64,000 nt of DNA from Melanopsichium pennsylvanicum (Eukaryota; Basidiomycota; Ustilaginomycetes; Ustilaginales). Made by a program: the position numbers and the translations under genes. Shown piece by piece: positions 32,824 to 43,280 of the stretch. The stretch's first letter is position 1. Each line of letters opens with the position of its first letter. The stretch is taken from the NCBI GenBank assembly GCA_900208305.1, contig OAPG01000016.1, positions 124,001-188,000 of the forward strand. Direction: 5' to 3'. The notes under the pieces were generated by a model, which was not told the origin of the DNA, did no database searches, and worked only from the letters and a program-made list of their open reading frames with translations.

Positions 32824-33906
32824 ATGAAGTTCATCGCCACTACCCTCGCCGTCGCGGCTATGGTCGCCACTTCGATGGTATCGGCATCCACCATGGACCA
32901 GCCCAACACCCCTGACCTCGTCCGTAGACACGATCATCACCGTCGGGCCTCGCACAACAAGACTTGCTCCACCAAGCACGCCCAACACAAAGCCAACAAG
33001 GTTGAAAACCACCTCCAGGCGGCATCAAAGTCCAACAACGCTGCGTCCCAGGCCAAATCTGACGCTGCTTCCGAGTCCAAGTCCAACTCTTCTTCCTCGT
33101 CCTCGTCCTCGTCCTCGTCTTCCTCTTCCAGCAGCACCGCCAATGGCAACACCAAAGGAGGCAAGATGGGTCTTTGCTGGGCCAATGCGAACGGCATGCC
33201 CATCGACAACTTCGTCGAGGGAAGCATATCGTGGTTCTACTCGTGGGACGCTACACCTGGCTGGGATGCCGCTCCCGTCGACTCTCTCATGTTTTGTCCT
33301 ATGCTGTGGGGCTACAAGAACACGGACTCGTTCAAGAAGAACGTTCTCGACAACCTCGATTCCAAGTTCAACCAGCACAAGTGCGCCATGGCCATGAACG
33401 AAGTCAACCAAAAGGGTCAGTCCGACATGTCGCCCCAAGAGGGTTGTAAGCTGATCGAGGAATACCTCCTTCCCCTCAAGGAGAAAGGATGGTACCTCAT
33501 GGGTCCTTCTACCACCAACGCTCCTGATGGCAAAGTCTGGTACCAAAATTTCAAGAAGGCATGCCCTGACACGTTCAACAAACTCGACTCCATCGCCATT
33601 CACTTCTACGGCACCAGCAGCGATGACTTTAAGGAGTACCTCCAGGATTGGCACCAGACATTTGGCAAAGATCTCTGGATTACTGAATATGCGTGCCAGC
33701 AATTTGGTTCCGGACCCCAGTGCGACAAGAGCAAGACCAACGCGTTTGCGAATGAGATGGCTACCTACATGAACCAGCAAGATTGGATCAAAGGTTGGGC
33801 ACCGTTCGCAGTCATTCAGAACCTTCAAGGCGTCAGCGAAACACAGCGTCTCAGCAACGGAAACAAACCCACTAGCCTGTTCCGCACCTATGCCAACGCC
33901 AACTGA
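32824..33906 (+). CDS. Secreted GH128-type beta-1,3-glucanase (Asl1-like) with Ser linker
   Basis: 360 residues. The signal peptide is MKFIATTLAVAAMVATSMVS (1 to about 21), which fixes the start. A dibasic/His-rich pro-region (VRRHDHHRR, a possible Kex2 site) is followed by a Lys/Ala-rich stretch and a run of 16 serines (about 89-104). The catalytic domain (about 116-360) is the Glyco_hydro_cc/Asl1 type: MGLCWANANG, ISWFYSWDATPGW, then the TIM-barrel acid/base Glu in AMNEVNQ (about 193). LDSIAIHFYG follows, with the nucleophile Glu in LWITEYACQQFG (about 288). GH128 enzymes cut cell-wall beta-1,3-glucan; here the likely roles are wall remodelling or host/competitor glucan attack. The Ser run is encoded by mixed TCN/AGC codons. 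No GPI signal is seen at the C-terminus. Confidence 0.9.
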   Translation: MKFIATTLAVAAMVATSMVSASTMDQPNTPDLVRRHDHHRRASHNKTCSTKHAQHKANKVENHLQAASKSNNAASQAKSDAASESKSNSSSSSSSSSSSSSSSSTANGNTKGGKMGLCWANANGMPIDNFVEGSISWFYSWDATPGWDAAPVDSLMFCPMLWGYKNTDSFKKNVLDNLDSKFNQHKCAMAMNEVNQKGQSDMSPQEGCKLIEEYLLPLKEKGWYLMGPSTTNAPDGKVWYQNFKKACPDTFNKLDSIAIHFYGTSSDDFKEYLQDWHQTFGKDLWITEYACQQFGSGPQCDKSKTNAFANEMATYMNQQDWIKGWAPFAVIQNLQGVSETQRLSNGNKPTSLFRTYANAN

Positions 33907-35055
33907 GTCTCGCTATGGTCTCGTAGTTTTTCATTGTTTGGCGCCTTACAGGATCACTCCATTCATACGTCGTCGCCTACTCATGTTTCGTTCGTATTTC
34001 TTTCTTTGACGCCGCGGTCTGGTACCGGCTGGCATTCTTCCTTCATTTCTGTTTGATTTTAAAGGAAAGTCAAGTTCAGGGGCTGCAGAGCAGTCCTCAC
34101 TCCTATTCATCTTGAGCCGTCGTCTGCGCGTGTGTTGTCCTTGTTTGGCGTGATGCATCCGACTTGGATGAATATTGAGTCTACCACTTCATGATTTCGT
34201 ATGCAAAGCTCTCATCTGTTTGTGTATTGCTGTCCTTGCTCTTCGTAATATCTCGACAAAAATGTGTTTTGAGATCAACATATTGTTACTTGGCAAGACG
34301 AGTCCCTCATCTTTGCCATGATGTTTGATCACTATTCGACCTGCGGCGATTGCTGACAACATGCTCCGTCGCGTTAAATTTGAGGGTTGCAAACTCACGT
34401 GGCAAATACGCAGGATCCTGAGCTTTGTGCTGCCGTTCATTGCGCTTTCGGAAGATCTGCATGGTAAGATGAGACATCCCGTTCGCACTGATTGGCACTC
34501 CAGCCATCCCGAACGATCCGAACAGCATATATTGTATATGCTAAGGCATCTGAATTGTGAGACAATGCCTCTGTAGCCTGAGTGTGAAACAAGCGTGAGG
34601 ATCCATCCTTTCAAAGATTTGCAGGTCGGGACTAGAGGTTTCGCCCTCGCACCTGTTGCATGCACACTCTCAAAGCCACTCGAAGCCATCTAGATACCTT
34701 CAAAAGTATATGCTATGGCATTTGAACCTTGGAATCGATTTAAGTGAGAAAGAGGCGAGATCTCTGGTCGACCTCGAAAGATCAGCAGGGCTTGACAAGA
34801 CATTTTGTCCTTGCACCTGTTGCATGTACGCACTCAAAGTCTTCAGAAGCGTCCAAATGGTAACCAGACTGTATACTATGCTGGGTGCAACCTGAAGCGA
34901 AGGTTGATTGTGTGATAAAAGTGATAGTTGTGGTTCATGACGCCTTCTTTCTGCCACCTTACACCGCCGCCACCAACATCCCGCCGCCGCCAACATTCTT
35001 CCACCTTTTACCAACAAACTTTCTCTGACGCCAACAGCTTCTCGCGAATCCTAGC
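33907..35055. other. Intergenic region with degenerate repeats
   Basis: 1.15 kb downstream of the GH128 gene. No gene supported. It contains the degenerate ~165 bp repeats listed separately and a pyrimidine-rich run just before 35056. Confidence 0.45.
34430..34900. repeat. Degenerate tandem repeats of about 165 bp
   Basis: Two copies are clear. gcacctgttgcatg at 34649 recurs at 34813 (164 bp apart), followed in both by a (C)ACTCAAAG motif. gtatatgctatggcatttgaacc at 34706 matches gtatactatgctgggtgcaacc at 34871 (165 bp apart). A third, more degraded copy is suggested upstream by gtatatgctaaggcatctgaa at 34534 (172 bp before). Non-coding; origin unknown. Confidence 0.6.
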
Positions 35056-36850
35056 ATGACCAACAATCTTTCGCGACTCGCAAGGACCCCAGAGCCCCGG
35101 GAGATTGGGACCAACGAGGATGGCGCTTTGCCTGAAGAGCTTCCGCTCATCTTGCCCCGCCGAAAGACAGGCTCTATGACCGTCATCATTACTTCTCGAG
35201 ACGCTGAAAAGAAGGTGACTTCGTACGAGATCCGCGGGCTCGGCGCAAAGGGTGCCGCTCACTGCAAAAACGACACCTGCAACGAAAGGATTCTCAATAT
35301 TAGCGTGAGCTGAAACACCAAAGACTTCGCGCACCGAGTGATAGTTTGGCATGAGTTCCTCGCTCGCATCGTCGCTGCTCAGGATCCTACCCGCCACGCC
35401 GACAGGGATCTAGGTCGATCACGCGGCTATCGACACGAGCAACGATACCAAGTCTAAATCACACTGGGTTACGCCTGCGTTTAATGTATTCAGTACGAAG
35501 CGTCGAAGGAGCGAGTCTGGCTACAGAGGTGTTTGCGAGACAAGCAACAAATTTGTAACGCACATTCAATGACTAAACCACGGCGCCTAACACTGTTGCT
35601 AGTATGTACGATTTACTTTGTATCCTTAGTTTCGACGATCAGTTGCTCAAGACGCCGCACTTGCTAAACAACCATGACTAAGAGCAATTGGTAATTCCGA
35701 TTGAAACACAGTCCGACGGCGCCATCATTCACAAATTCGACAACGTCTTTTTTGTGATTTACTAAGCCAGAGTTGAGGAAACATGCAAGAAGCTGGAAGA
35801 CGCCAAGAAAAAACTGCCAAGAAGCTCATTGCCAAGCTGCAGGTAGAGCATGACCGAAAGGACCAAGGCCATCACGACGGGGTGCAACGAGGACGGAATC
35901 GCGTACATTTCACTCAGAACCAAGACCTGGACAACAAACCAGATGGAGATTTTGAGATCCTTCTGGACGACATGGACTGGATCGATTTGCACGCCAGATC
36001 GATGCCTGTCTGGACGACATGGGGTAACCGAGCTGTCTGCAAGTCGGAAGGCAAAAGCCTGCTTCCACCCTGCTGGTCGTGCAATCCCAGTGCAATTGAC
36101 ATCGTTGACCATGTCAGTGGCAACACGTTTGATTATAGACGCTCATATCCAAACATTAGCGATTGCTGTGCGAACGCTCAGAATATCAAACGAGGCGACG
36201 GTAACGGAAGCATTGGGGTTCATTGGATCAAAAAGCGAAGCCGCTGGGTGGTGCAGACTCGGGTCAAGGAACAGCATCGAACTGCTAGAAAGCTTTTCGA
36301 AGACTGAGACGAAGCAGTCGAGCTTTATAACTTTGTTATTTTGTACCAGCATGGACCGAATGCTCTAATCAATCGACCTGAGAAGCTTGCAGAATACCTA
36401 GACAAGCTCAATGCACAGGCTCGAGTTGACGATTCTCTGAAGGGATCTGATAGAACAAAGACATCAACCACCCTTGCCGTCGGCTGTCCAAGCCTCGATG
36501 GTCTAGAGCGACGGTTCATGTGAATGGGAAGAAGTCGTCCAAGGAGTCAAGACAGGGATCTCAGGTCCGTGCCGCCATCTCCTACGATCTGTGGAAATTG
36601 AAGCTTGTCTCGCCGGATCTTTTCATCAGTCCCAATCACTTACCACCTTGCTATCAGCATCGGCTGTCGGAATTGACGAAGGAAATCCAAGATGTATTCA
36701 TCGAGAAAGCATACGAGCTCCTCGAAGACGATTCTTTCGATCCGGACGAGGACGAATCTCTGCCTTCAACCCCTCTTTTCAGCGCTCGTACCTCGAACCA
36801 TCTGATCGAAGTGTCTGAATCCTTGTTCCCCCCCATCCCGTCCCCGTTTT
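35056..36850 (+). pseudogene. Possible broken or unresolved multi-exon gene
   Basis: Protein-like pieces lie in several + frames. One is an 85-residue frame at 35056-35313 (MTNNLSRLARTPEPREIGTN...EKKVTSYEIRGLGAKG), ending at a potential GTGAGC donor. Another frame runs from 35783 to 36523, broken once by TGA at 36305-36307 (...RTARKLFED, stop, DEAVELYNFVILYQHGPNAL...). A third piece, 36520-36850, is in another register (IQDVFIEKAYELLEDDSFDP). Coiled-coil-like VEETCKKLEDAKKK at about 35771-35812 is split between two frames. Either this is a real gene with introns I could not place, or a decayed one. No family is recognised. It runs towards the 3' end of the oppositely directed D-amino-acid oxidase gene. 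Confidence 0.3.
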
Positions 36851-36921
36851 GCCCCCTCGCAGTGGCTCAACATCACAAGGAATTGGAGTCACTGTTGTTT
36901 CTATATTGCTATGGGTGCATC

Positions 36922-38224
36922 CTACAGCCTACTCGAATGACCCGTGCTTACTGCCCCATCCGCCAAATCTGCGACCTCTTTTGCAATGCCAAAGCTGGCC
37001 TGGTAACCTGCCGGACCAATGCCGTAACTGTGAATCGCCGTTAAACCATCACTCAAGACTTGTAGTTCCACGCGTGCTCCGCCCTCTCTGGCAGGCCTCA
37101 ATCCAACGTTGTGACTTAGGACCTTAATATCCTTCCACGTCCCTCCTGTGGGCACAATTTCGGGTACGAGCTTTGCACATTCCTGCATGACCTTCTCGGC
37201 CAGAGCTACATCCGGTGTGGTGCTAGATTGGCGTGGATCAAACGAACCTCCCAAGATCACCTCGCCTGAACGGGCTCGAGGAATAACGTAGTTGGCTGGT
37301 GTTCCGAGCTTCATGACGCACCGAGCATCCGCGCTTGGGGCCTTGAAGGACGGAACTGATACGAGCACCGTCTGACCTCGAATTGGATAGACATCTTTAT
37401 CCTTGACGTCGATAAGGTCGGCAGCTCCCACACCGGTTGCATTGACTACCAGACCCACGTCCGGAACCATCGATCTGACCGCCGAAAGAGATTGCAGCGT
37501 CGAACATCGCTTGATGACCACGGGAGGCCCAGCGCGACTTGGATTGAGCAGTTTGGGTTGCGGCGATGTGAGTTGAGAGACGAGCCATTGCGTATAGAGC
37601 GGAACGCTGATGGTGAAAGACTTATACCGAATCGCGTGGTTGCCAGCGCCGTCACCGTCGGGGAGGACAGAGAAATTTGGGGTGAGCGAAGAGAACCAGA
37701 CACCCGAGGCAGTACGAGGTTGTGGACTGATATCGATGAACTCCATCATGGACATGACTTCAGGCGGGAGCTGGGTGTGAAGGCTGAGCCACTTGCGAAA
37801 GGTTATTTCGTCTCGAGCCTGGGCGGGTTTGTCTGTTAGGCTGGCAAAGGAACACCAGTTGGCACCCTGTGAGACAGTCACAGCATAGGAAGAGGACAAA
37901 GAAGGGGTGCAGAGGTGTGAGCTCAAGACAACGTAGGGGGGAAGTGGAACGCACAGAAAGGTCAGAGATCTCATAACGCACCGCCCATGGACTCGCAAAG
38001 GTCTGTGAGAAGGAGTCTTGCGGCAGATCACGAGCTAGGATCGTGACCCTGTATCCCCTTTCTCGTAACTCGAAGGCGTTGGTGAGTCCGAGTACTGGAA
38101 CATACGAGCAGTATTGATTGTGAACAAGGTCGATTAGTCAATGTCAAGTCTTTTGAAGGATGCTTCATCTGGACCTGCACTCACCTCCGGCACCGACCAC
38201 AACCACGTGTGGCTTGCAGGTCAT
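36922..38224 (-). CDS. Peroxisomal D-amino-acid oxidase
   Basis: Three exons, 38224-38185, 38094-37982 and 37866-36922; introns of 90 bp (GTGAGT...CAG, with a CTAAT branch site) and 115 bp (GTGCGT...CAG); product 365 residues. Splicing restores the FAD-binding start [20 protein letters not shown] (GxGxxG at 11-16) and then [15 protein letters not shown]. The DAO signature is intact near the C-terminus: [36 protein letters not shown] is also typical. The protein ends SRL, a type-1 peroxisomal targeting signal. The reaction is oxidative deamination of D-amino acids to 2-oxo acids with H2O2, allowing D-amino acids to serve as nitrogen source. D-amino-acid rather than D-aspartate oxidase is the default; the sequence alone does not settle substrate. 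It diverges from the 2OG oxygenase gene. Confidence 0.93.
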
Positions 38225-38628
38225 CCTAAAGTTGTATCGATCGTGTGTGTATTGTCTTGAGTGCAAGGCTCGAAGGATATGTTCTAGCAGTGTAACGAAC
38301 AAGCGCCGATGTCGTTGTTGTTTGACAAGAGACGGTAGAAGGCGTTGCGTGTACGCCGATTGCACAACGGCTTGTGGTGATTGATCTGGATCTGTGTGAG
38401 TCGCCAAGACTAGCGAAGACCAACACACGCAATCACGCACTACACTATCGAGCCTTCTTCTGGCCCGACTTTTGCCCCGTGAAATTCGGCGGCTTTTCTT
38501 GTGCTCCGCAAAAATTAGAACTCGTCCCCACCAGGTTGCTCAGGGTCTTATCTGACATCCTTCCGAGCTTGCGTCTCTTGATCAAGACCTGTTCCTCATC
38601 TCGCATTCACCTTGAAGCCCATAACAAG
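38225..38628. promoter_or_regulatory. Divergent promoter between D-amino-acid oxidase and 2OG oxygenase
   Basis: 404 bp between the two start codons. A + frame from 38374 runs in frame into the oxygenase gene, but it has no family similarity and is read as leader. Co-regulation of the pair is possible from the layout but not shown. Confidence 0.5.
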
Positions 38629-39642
38629 ATGACCAGATCGACACCTATCCCAATCATCTCGTTGGACGGCACAGCCGCGCTGGGCACACGAATTCTCGAA
38701 GCAGTATCTCAAACAGGCTTCTTCTACCTAACAGACCACGGCATCACCCAATCCGAGATCGATATTCTCTTCTTTCGAAGCTCCCAGTTCTTTCTCGACG
38801 AATCCGACTCGAACCGCTTGCAATGTCAGGATCGGGTCAACAATACTGGATATACACCTATGAAACAGGAGTCTCTCGACCCTAGCAGCACGTCTGAGGG
38901 AGATCTTAAGGAGTCCTTTTACCTCGCAGGCCTAGCAAGCGCCAAAGACGGTTCATCCCCGGCTGAAGAGCGATATCAACCACCTCCACAAAAGCTGCCA
39001 CCTACGTTGATGGAGCACAAGGAGGAGCTTTCGAGCTTTATCCAAAAGTGCAAGGGTATCTGCGACAAAGTGTTGGCTGGATTCGCAGACGCCATCGACC
39101 TTCCCTCGCATTTCTTTGTCAGCTCGCATCACGGCCAGCACGATCGATTGCGGCTAATACACTATCCCGCCACCCTTGTCTCGACTGACCAAACGTGCAA
39201 TAGCATTCGAGCCGGCTCACACTCTGACTATGGCTCATGCACGTTACTGTTCCAGAAAGACATCGGAGGACTCCAAGTTGAAACAAACCCAGGTCGATGG
39301 GTCGACATTCCACCGCAGAAAGGCTGTATTGTGGTCAACGTGGGTGATGCGATGGAGTTTTGGACTGGCGGCCTTTTCAGGTCGACCCAACACAGGGTGG
39401 TGTTGCCACGTAGCGAAAGCGAGAGTGGATCCAGGTTCTCAGTTGCGTACTTTTGCCAGCCTGATGAGGATGCGAGGTTGATCCCGCTGGATATTGGTGA
39501 AGCGGTCAAGGAGAGGTGCGGAGCGAATGTGATGGATATGGAAATGTTCAAAAGAAGGTGTGAGGCCAAGGGCGTGCCAGATGTTTCTGAGCTCACAGGT
39601 GGACAACATCTTCGTGCGCGCTTGGGTGCCACATACAAGTGA
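38629..39642 (+). CDS. 2-oxoglutarate/Fe(II)-dependent dioxygenase (IPNS-like fold)
   Basis: 337 residues, single exon; start at MTRSTPIPIISLDG, which begins the N-terminal DIOX_N domain as in isopenicillin-N-synthase-like proteins. GFFYLTDHGI (about 30-39) is the usual N-terminal signature. The catalytic core has the iron triad His198-x-Asp200 (AGSHSDYGSCTLLFQ) and His255 (STQHRVVLP). The 2-oxoglutarate-binding Arg269-x-Ser271 lies in SGSRFSVAYF. The iron ligands and the 2OG site are therefore complete and the enzyme should be active. The substrate cannot be read from sequence; relatives include flavonoid/gibberellin-type oxidases and thymine hydroxylase-like fungal enzymes. It shares a divergent promoter with D-amino-acid oxidase, which could indicate a joint role in catabolism of a nitrogen compound (inference). 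Confidence 0.9.
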   Translation: MTRSTPIPIISLDGTAALGTRILEAVSQTGFFYLTDHGITQSEIDILFFRSSQFFLDESDSNRLQCQDRVNNTGYTPMKQESLDPSSTSEGDLKESFYLAGLASAKDGSSPAEERYQPPPQKLPPTLMEHKEELSSFIQKCKGICDKVLAGFADAIDLPSHFFVSSHHGQHDRLRLIHYPATLVSTDQTCNSIRAGSHSDYGSCTLLFQKDIGGLQVETNPGRWVDIPPQKGCIVVNVGDAMEFWTGGLFRSTQHRVVLPRSESESGSRFSVAYFCQPDEDARLIPLDIGEAVKERCGANVMDMEMFKRRCEAKGVPDVSELTGGQHLRARLGATYK

Positions 39643-41699
39643 TGCTTGCAGCTGTCACCGTATACGATGTACATATGGTCATTGGGATGCTTCGCAACAT
39701 CGCCATTGCCTTCGTGAGGTTGATGTAAGAACCAACGTTGATGCTGAATCGATCGAAGCCTCTACGTGGAGCACAGCATCGGCGATCCATTTTCGGTGCT
39801 GCGTGATGTGGAAAAGATCCTTTGTTTTCAGGCACGATCCTGCAAGGCAAGCGAAAGTTATGGTCAACGGAACTCCTCGGTCTTGAGAGGACTTCCAGCT
39901 CCAACCGAGACCCAAAAACGGAAGCAAACCTTGTCATCGTTTTGCTTCCACACGAGATGCTAAACTGGATTGGTTCGATCGGGTGCGAGTTCCGTGGTTC
40001 CCACTTCTGTACAGCCAAACAAATTATTGTTCCAAGATCACGCAAGAAGAGGATGCTACGTGTGGAAGAAATGGTAACATCACACCGTCAGAACGGACGA
40101 AATAAAATCGAGCTCGATTTGCTGTAAATTACTGTACACTGTGTGATAGTTCTCTTGCCGAGTTCGCCACCGGTTGATCCGATCTCATAGAGTCGCCGGT
40201 GAGTGCCGCCTGACCATATTTGCTATATTATTCGTGCGTTGACATGAAAATACATTGATCAATGGATGGTCGGTGAGTAGTCGATGATCAGATATGAAAT
40301 TGACGGAAAGATTTCACACTCCGCTTGTCGAGGGAAGAAAACATCGTGATCCCGACGAGACAAGGGGAGCATTGCGTATTTACAGAAGAAGCCTCCATGC
40401 GGACTCATGCTCAATTGCGACGTCGTGCATGAGATTTTTGATCGAAACGAAAAAAGGAGGGTAATCTCGTTTTTAAGTTTGATTTAATGCACGAAAAGCT
40501 CTCACACGGCACCAGCTATCGCATCGTTGCGTGCTGTCGTTATCGGCCATAGCGTTGCTCTAGGCCCTCGATCCTAGCCAATGATCTCAACTGCAGTGGC
40601 GTATTAATAAGAACGTCCACTGAAGATGGATCACATATCGCAAGGAGGCCCGATGAACGGCAAACTCAACACGACCGAAGTCAAAGCAAAGTTTCACTGG
40701 CAATTGGCCGCAATGTCTGATGTGTCTGCGAAGACCCTGATACTTGAATTTTTGATGTTCCTGAAGCGCAATCACCGTTACACACCGGTCAAATTGGTTT
40801 CGTCTTTGACCTCGAGGCAAGATTCTAGAAAGGGTCATGACGGAGAGATTGAGGTTCGGAGGCATCGAAATGATGTTGGCTTTGCATGCAATCGAAGAGC
40901 GCGCAAAGCACAAGGAAGCGGTGCAGCTTTGCAGGAGAAATTTTTTATTTATTTCCTGAGTTTATCGGCAATTCCGTCGCCCTTTTGAACTGCACACTAG
41001 GCAAACGCCCCGTCTGTCAATGTGAGCTGAAAATATCAGAAACCGAAATTGCAAAGCTCGCGTCGTGCCATGCCGTGTTTGCATGCTCACCTGCCACTCC
41101 TTTTTTTGTTTTGTTTTGTTTTTTTTTTTTATTATTTATTTTGTATTTTTAGCACGAGGTCTCCCGATCTCGAATTATTTTACGGCGAGTTGCCCACTTT
41201 CTTACTCACTTTCGCTCGCTGCTTAGCATGGTCGCTGTGCTCATTCAGCTTTCACACCAACCCATGCTGTCCCTATCCACCTTGCCTGTTCGCCCTGACT
41301 GCATGTGCAATCTTGCCGCGCAACAGCAAACGATCTAATCCAACGTGCTGACCTTACTCTTCCTCTTCCCACCCTCCATCATCATACCTCACTTCACACT
41401 TTCTTCTCCTTTCATCCGAGCGCCTCTTCTACTGTCATCTCCCTTCTGGACCTGCACAATCCTTGCCGTCCATCCACCGCAAGATCACTCCCCTTGCAGC
41501 GCTTGTCATCGGTTTCTGAACCGACCTCAGCAGCCAAGCCCCCGTGCTCACCCAAACGACCCGTTTTCTCGCAGATCCGACAAGGTTCGCCGCCCCACCA
41601 CGCTCGCTCCTTCCGCACAGCCCGCCCGCCTTTCCTTCCACTCAACGCCTCTCGCTAATCCCCGACTTGACTTGGACCAACTAGACATTGCCTGACAAA
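39643..41699. other. Intergenic region
   Basis: 2.06 kb downstream of the oxygenase gene. Frames at 39593-40127 and 40587-40988 overlap on both strands and look random. There is a T-rich tract at about 41098-41150. Pyrimidine-rich DNA from 41250 to 41690 looks like the promoter or leader of the gene starting at 41700. No RNA gene seen. Confidence 0.45.
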
Positions 41700-43280
41700 A
41701 TGGGTAAGTAATTCCGACAACAACTACCTTTCCAATATTTAGGCGTAGTAGCTGCCTGCAACAATCATCCGTTGAGGCCACATGGTCGTGTTCTCGTCCT
41801 CCACCACTCTGCCCGTCCTGCCGGCGACCTTTGCGCTGTGTCTTCCCCTCTCTTCCTGCTGAGTGGGTGGTTCAGATCAGAAGATCAAACTTGCGTAGAG
41901 AGGCCTCCGTCGGCGGGTTGCTATGTGGCATCAGTGTTGAGGTGCAACAACACGACTCATTGAGATGTCTTGCCAAAGCTAGACTGTCAACTTCAGGTTC
42001 TACTTGGTTGCATCGTCCGGCACGGGTGTCCACTCATCAAGGGCCGTGATCTGTTCGTAGTGTGACAACTTCTTGCAGCACCAAGCCGTGATATTGAGCT
42101 CATGCTTGCCTCTTTGGCCCGTGGGTCGATTGCTTGTTTTGGTTAAGTAGCAGAGGCAGACATCGCTTTCGCCCTCGTTTCATCCGCGTCCATCGGTCGT
42201 GTGTATTCGTGGTCCACGACGCTGGATACGACGCTGGATTTCAAAGATGTTGTTTGTTTTCAGGGTTTTTTTTGTTTTTGTTTTTTTTTTTTTTCCCCGT
42301 TTGCTGGCGGGCCACCGCGCCCTCCTTCATAGTGTGCTTCACGCTCTCGAGTTCTTCGGCAAACACCCGCACACTCTGGGCTACTCTGACAGAGCTTGCA
42401 AGATGGCAGCTGATTCGAAGCTCTGGCTTGGGATGGGCGGCTGTGTTTGGGTTTGCATTCGAATCCAATCTGGACAAGCAAATGTTGACAAAGACGATTG
42501 ATTTTCTTCTGTATCTTTCTTTCGCCTTTCTTTGCCTTTGTGCGTCCTTTTATTGTGGCTGCTCTCTGTTGGCCTCCGCCTGTTCTCCGCTGTTCCGCCC
42601 ACGATAACTCGAATGCGTTGTCGGAACTGGCGTTCGATCGGCTTTTCCCTTTTTTCCTTCGCACTACGTTTTTTGCTGGTACAAAACTGTGTTTGTACCT
42701 GATTCGGCATCCCATCCGATCCGATCTGTGCGCTGGTTTGTCTGCATGGTTTGTTCACCGCGATTGGGGGACGATTCGTTTTGTTGCATGGGTTGGAATG
42801 ACGGTGAAATTCGCCGTTGTAACTCACTTGCGATGCTGCTGCTGCGTTGTGACTTGAACTTGCAGCGGGCATCGTTGACCAACTCATCCCAATCCTCTCT
42901 GCCGTCCTTTTGCCGGATGGTACAACCCGTGAGTATTGCCTTGATCTTCCGCTCTGCTCGCCAACAATTCCTCCTGTTCTTCCCTCCCATTCTATTTTCG
43001 ACAAGGTTATCCCACTTCCGCTTGTCACCTTCTGTCATTTGCCTTCTATTCTGCCTGCCCTCCATTCCTTCTGTGTTTATCACGGCCATCCCTGTCGCCA
43101 CCATCTCCTCGTCACCGTTCCATTCCAGTCCATCCCACATAAATTCCGACATCATCGCTTTACATTCCCTCGTCACTGCCTCTCTGTTCGCTATCAGGCT
43201 CAGAGCCTTGTTGTTATCACCACCTTCGCCGCTCGCGAGAGACCTCCCTGGTCTCCTGCACAGATACTGATTAGCGCCAG
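41700..43280 (+). other. Probable start codon and early exon(s) of the mucin-like gene
   Basis: At 41700 an ATG in good context (ACAAAATGG) is followed at once by a strong donor, ATGG|GTAAGT, a start-codon micro-exon. A likely second exon is 42866-42928 (TTGCAG|CGGGC...CAACCC|GTGAGT), which would encode AGIVDQLIPILSAVLLPDGTT. Joining both to an acceptor at 43280 keeps the frame open into the Ser/Thr-rich exon, and the whole six-exon model is a multiple of three (633 codons plus stop). The predicted N-terminus is hydrophobic but a poor signal peptide, so the true second exon may be another. Poly-T tract at about 42262-42297. Confidence 0.35.

Noticed and set aside
38374..38628. 85-codon in-frame extension of the 2OG oxygenase
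   Set aside because: The family N-terminal domain starts at MTRSTPIPII; the extension lies in the divergent promoter and overlaps the oxidase leader.
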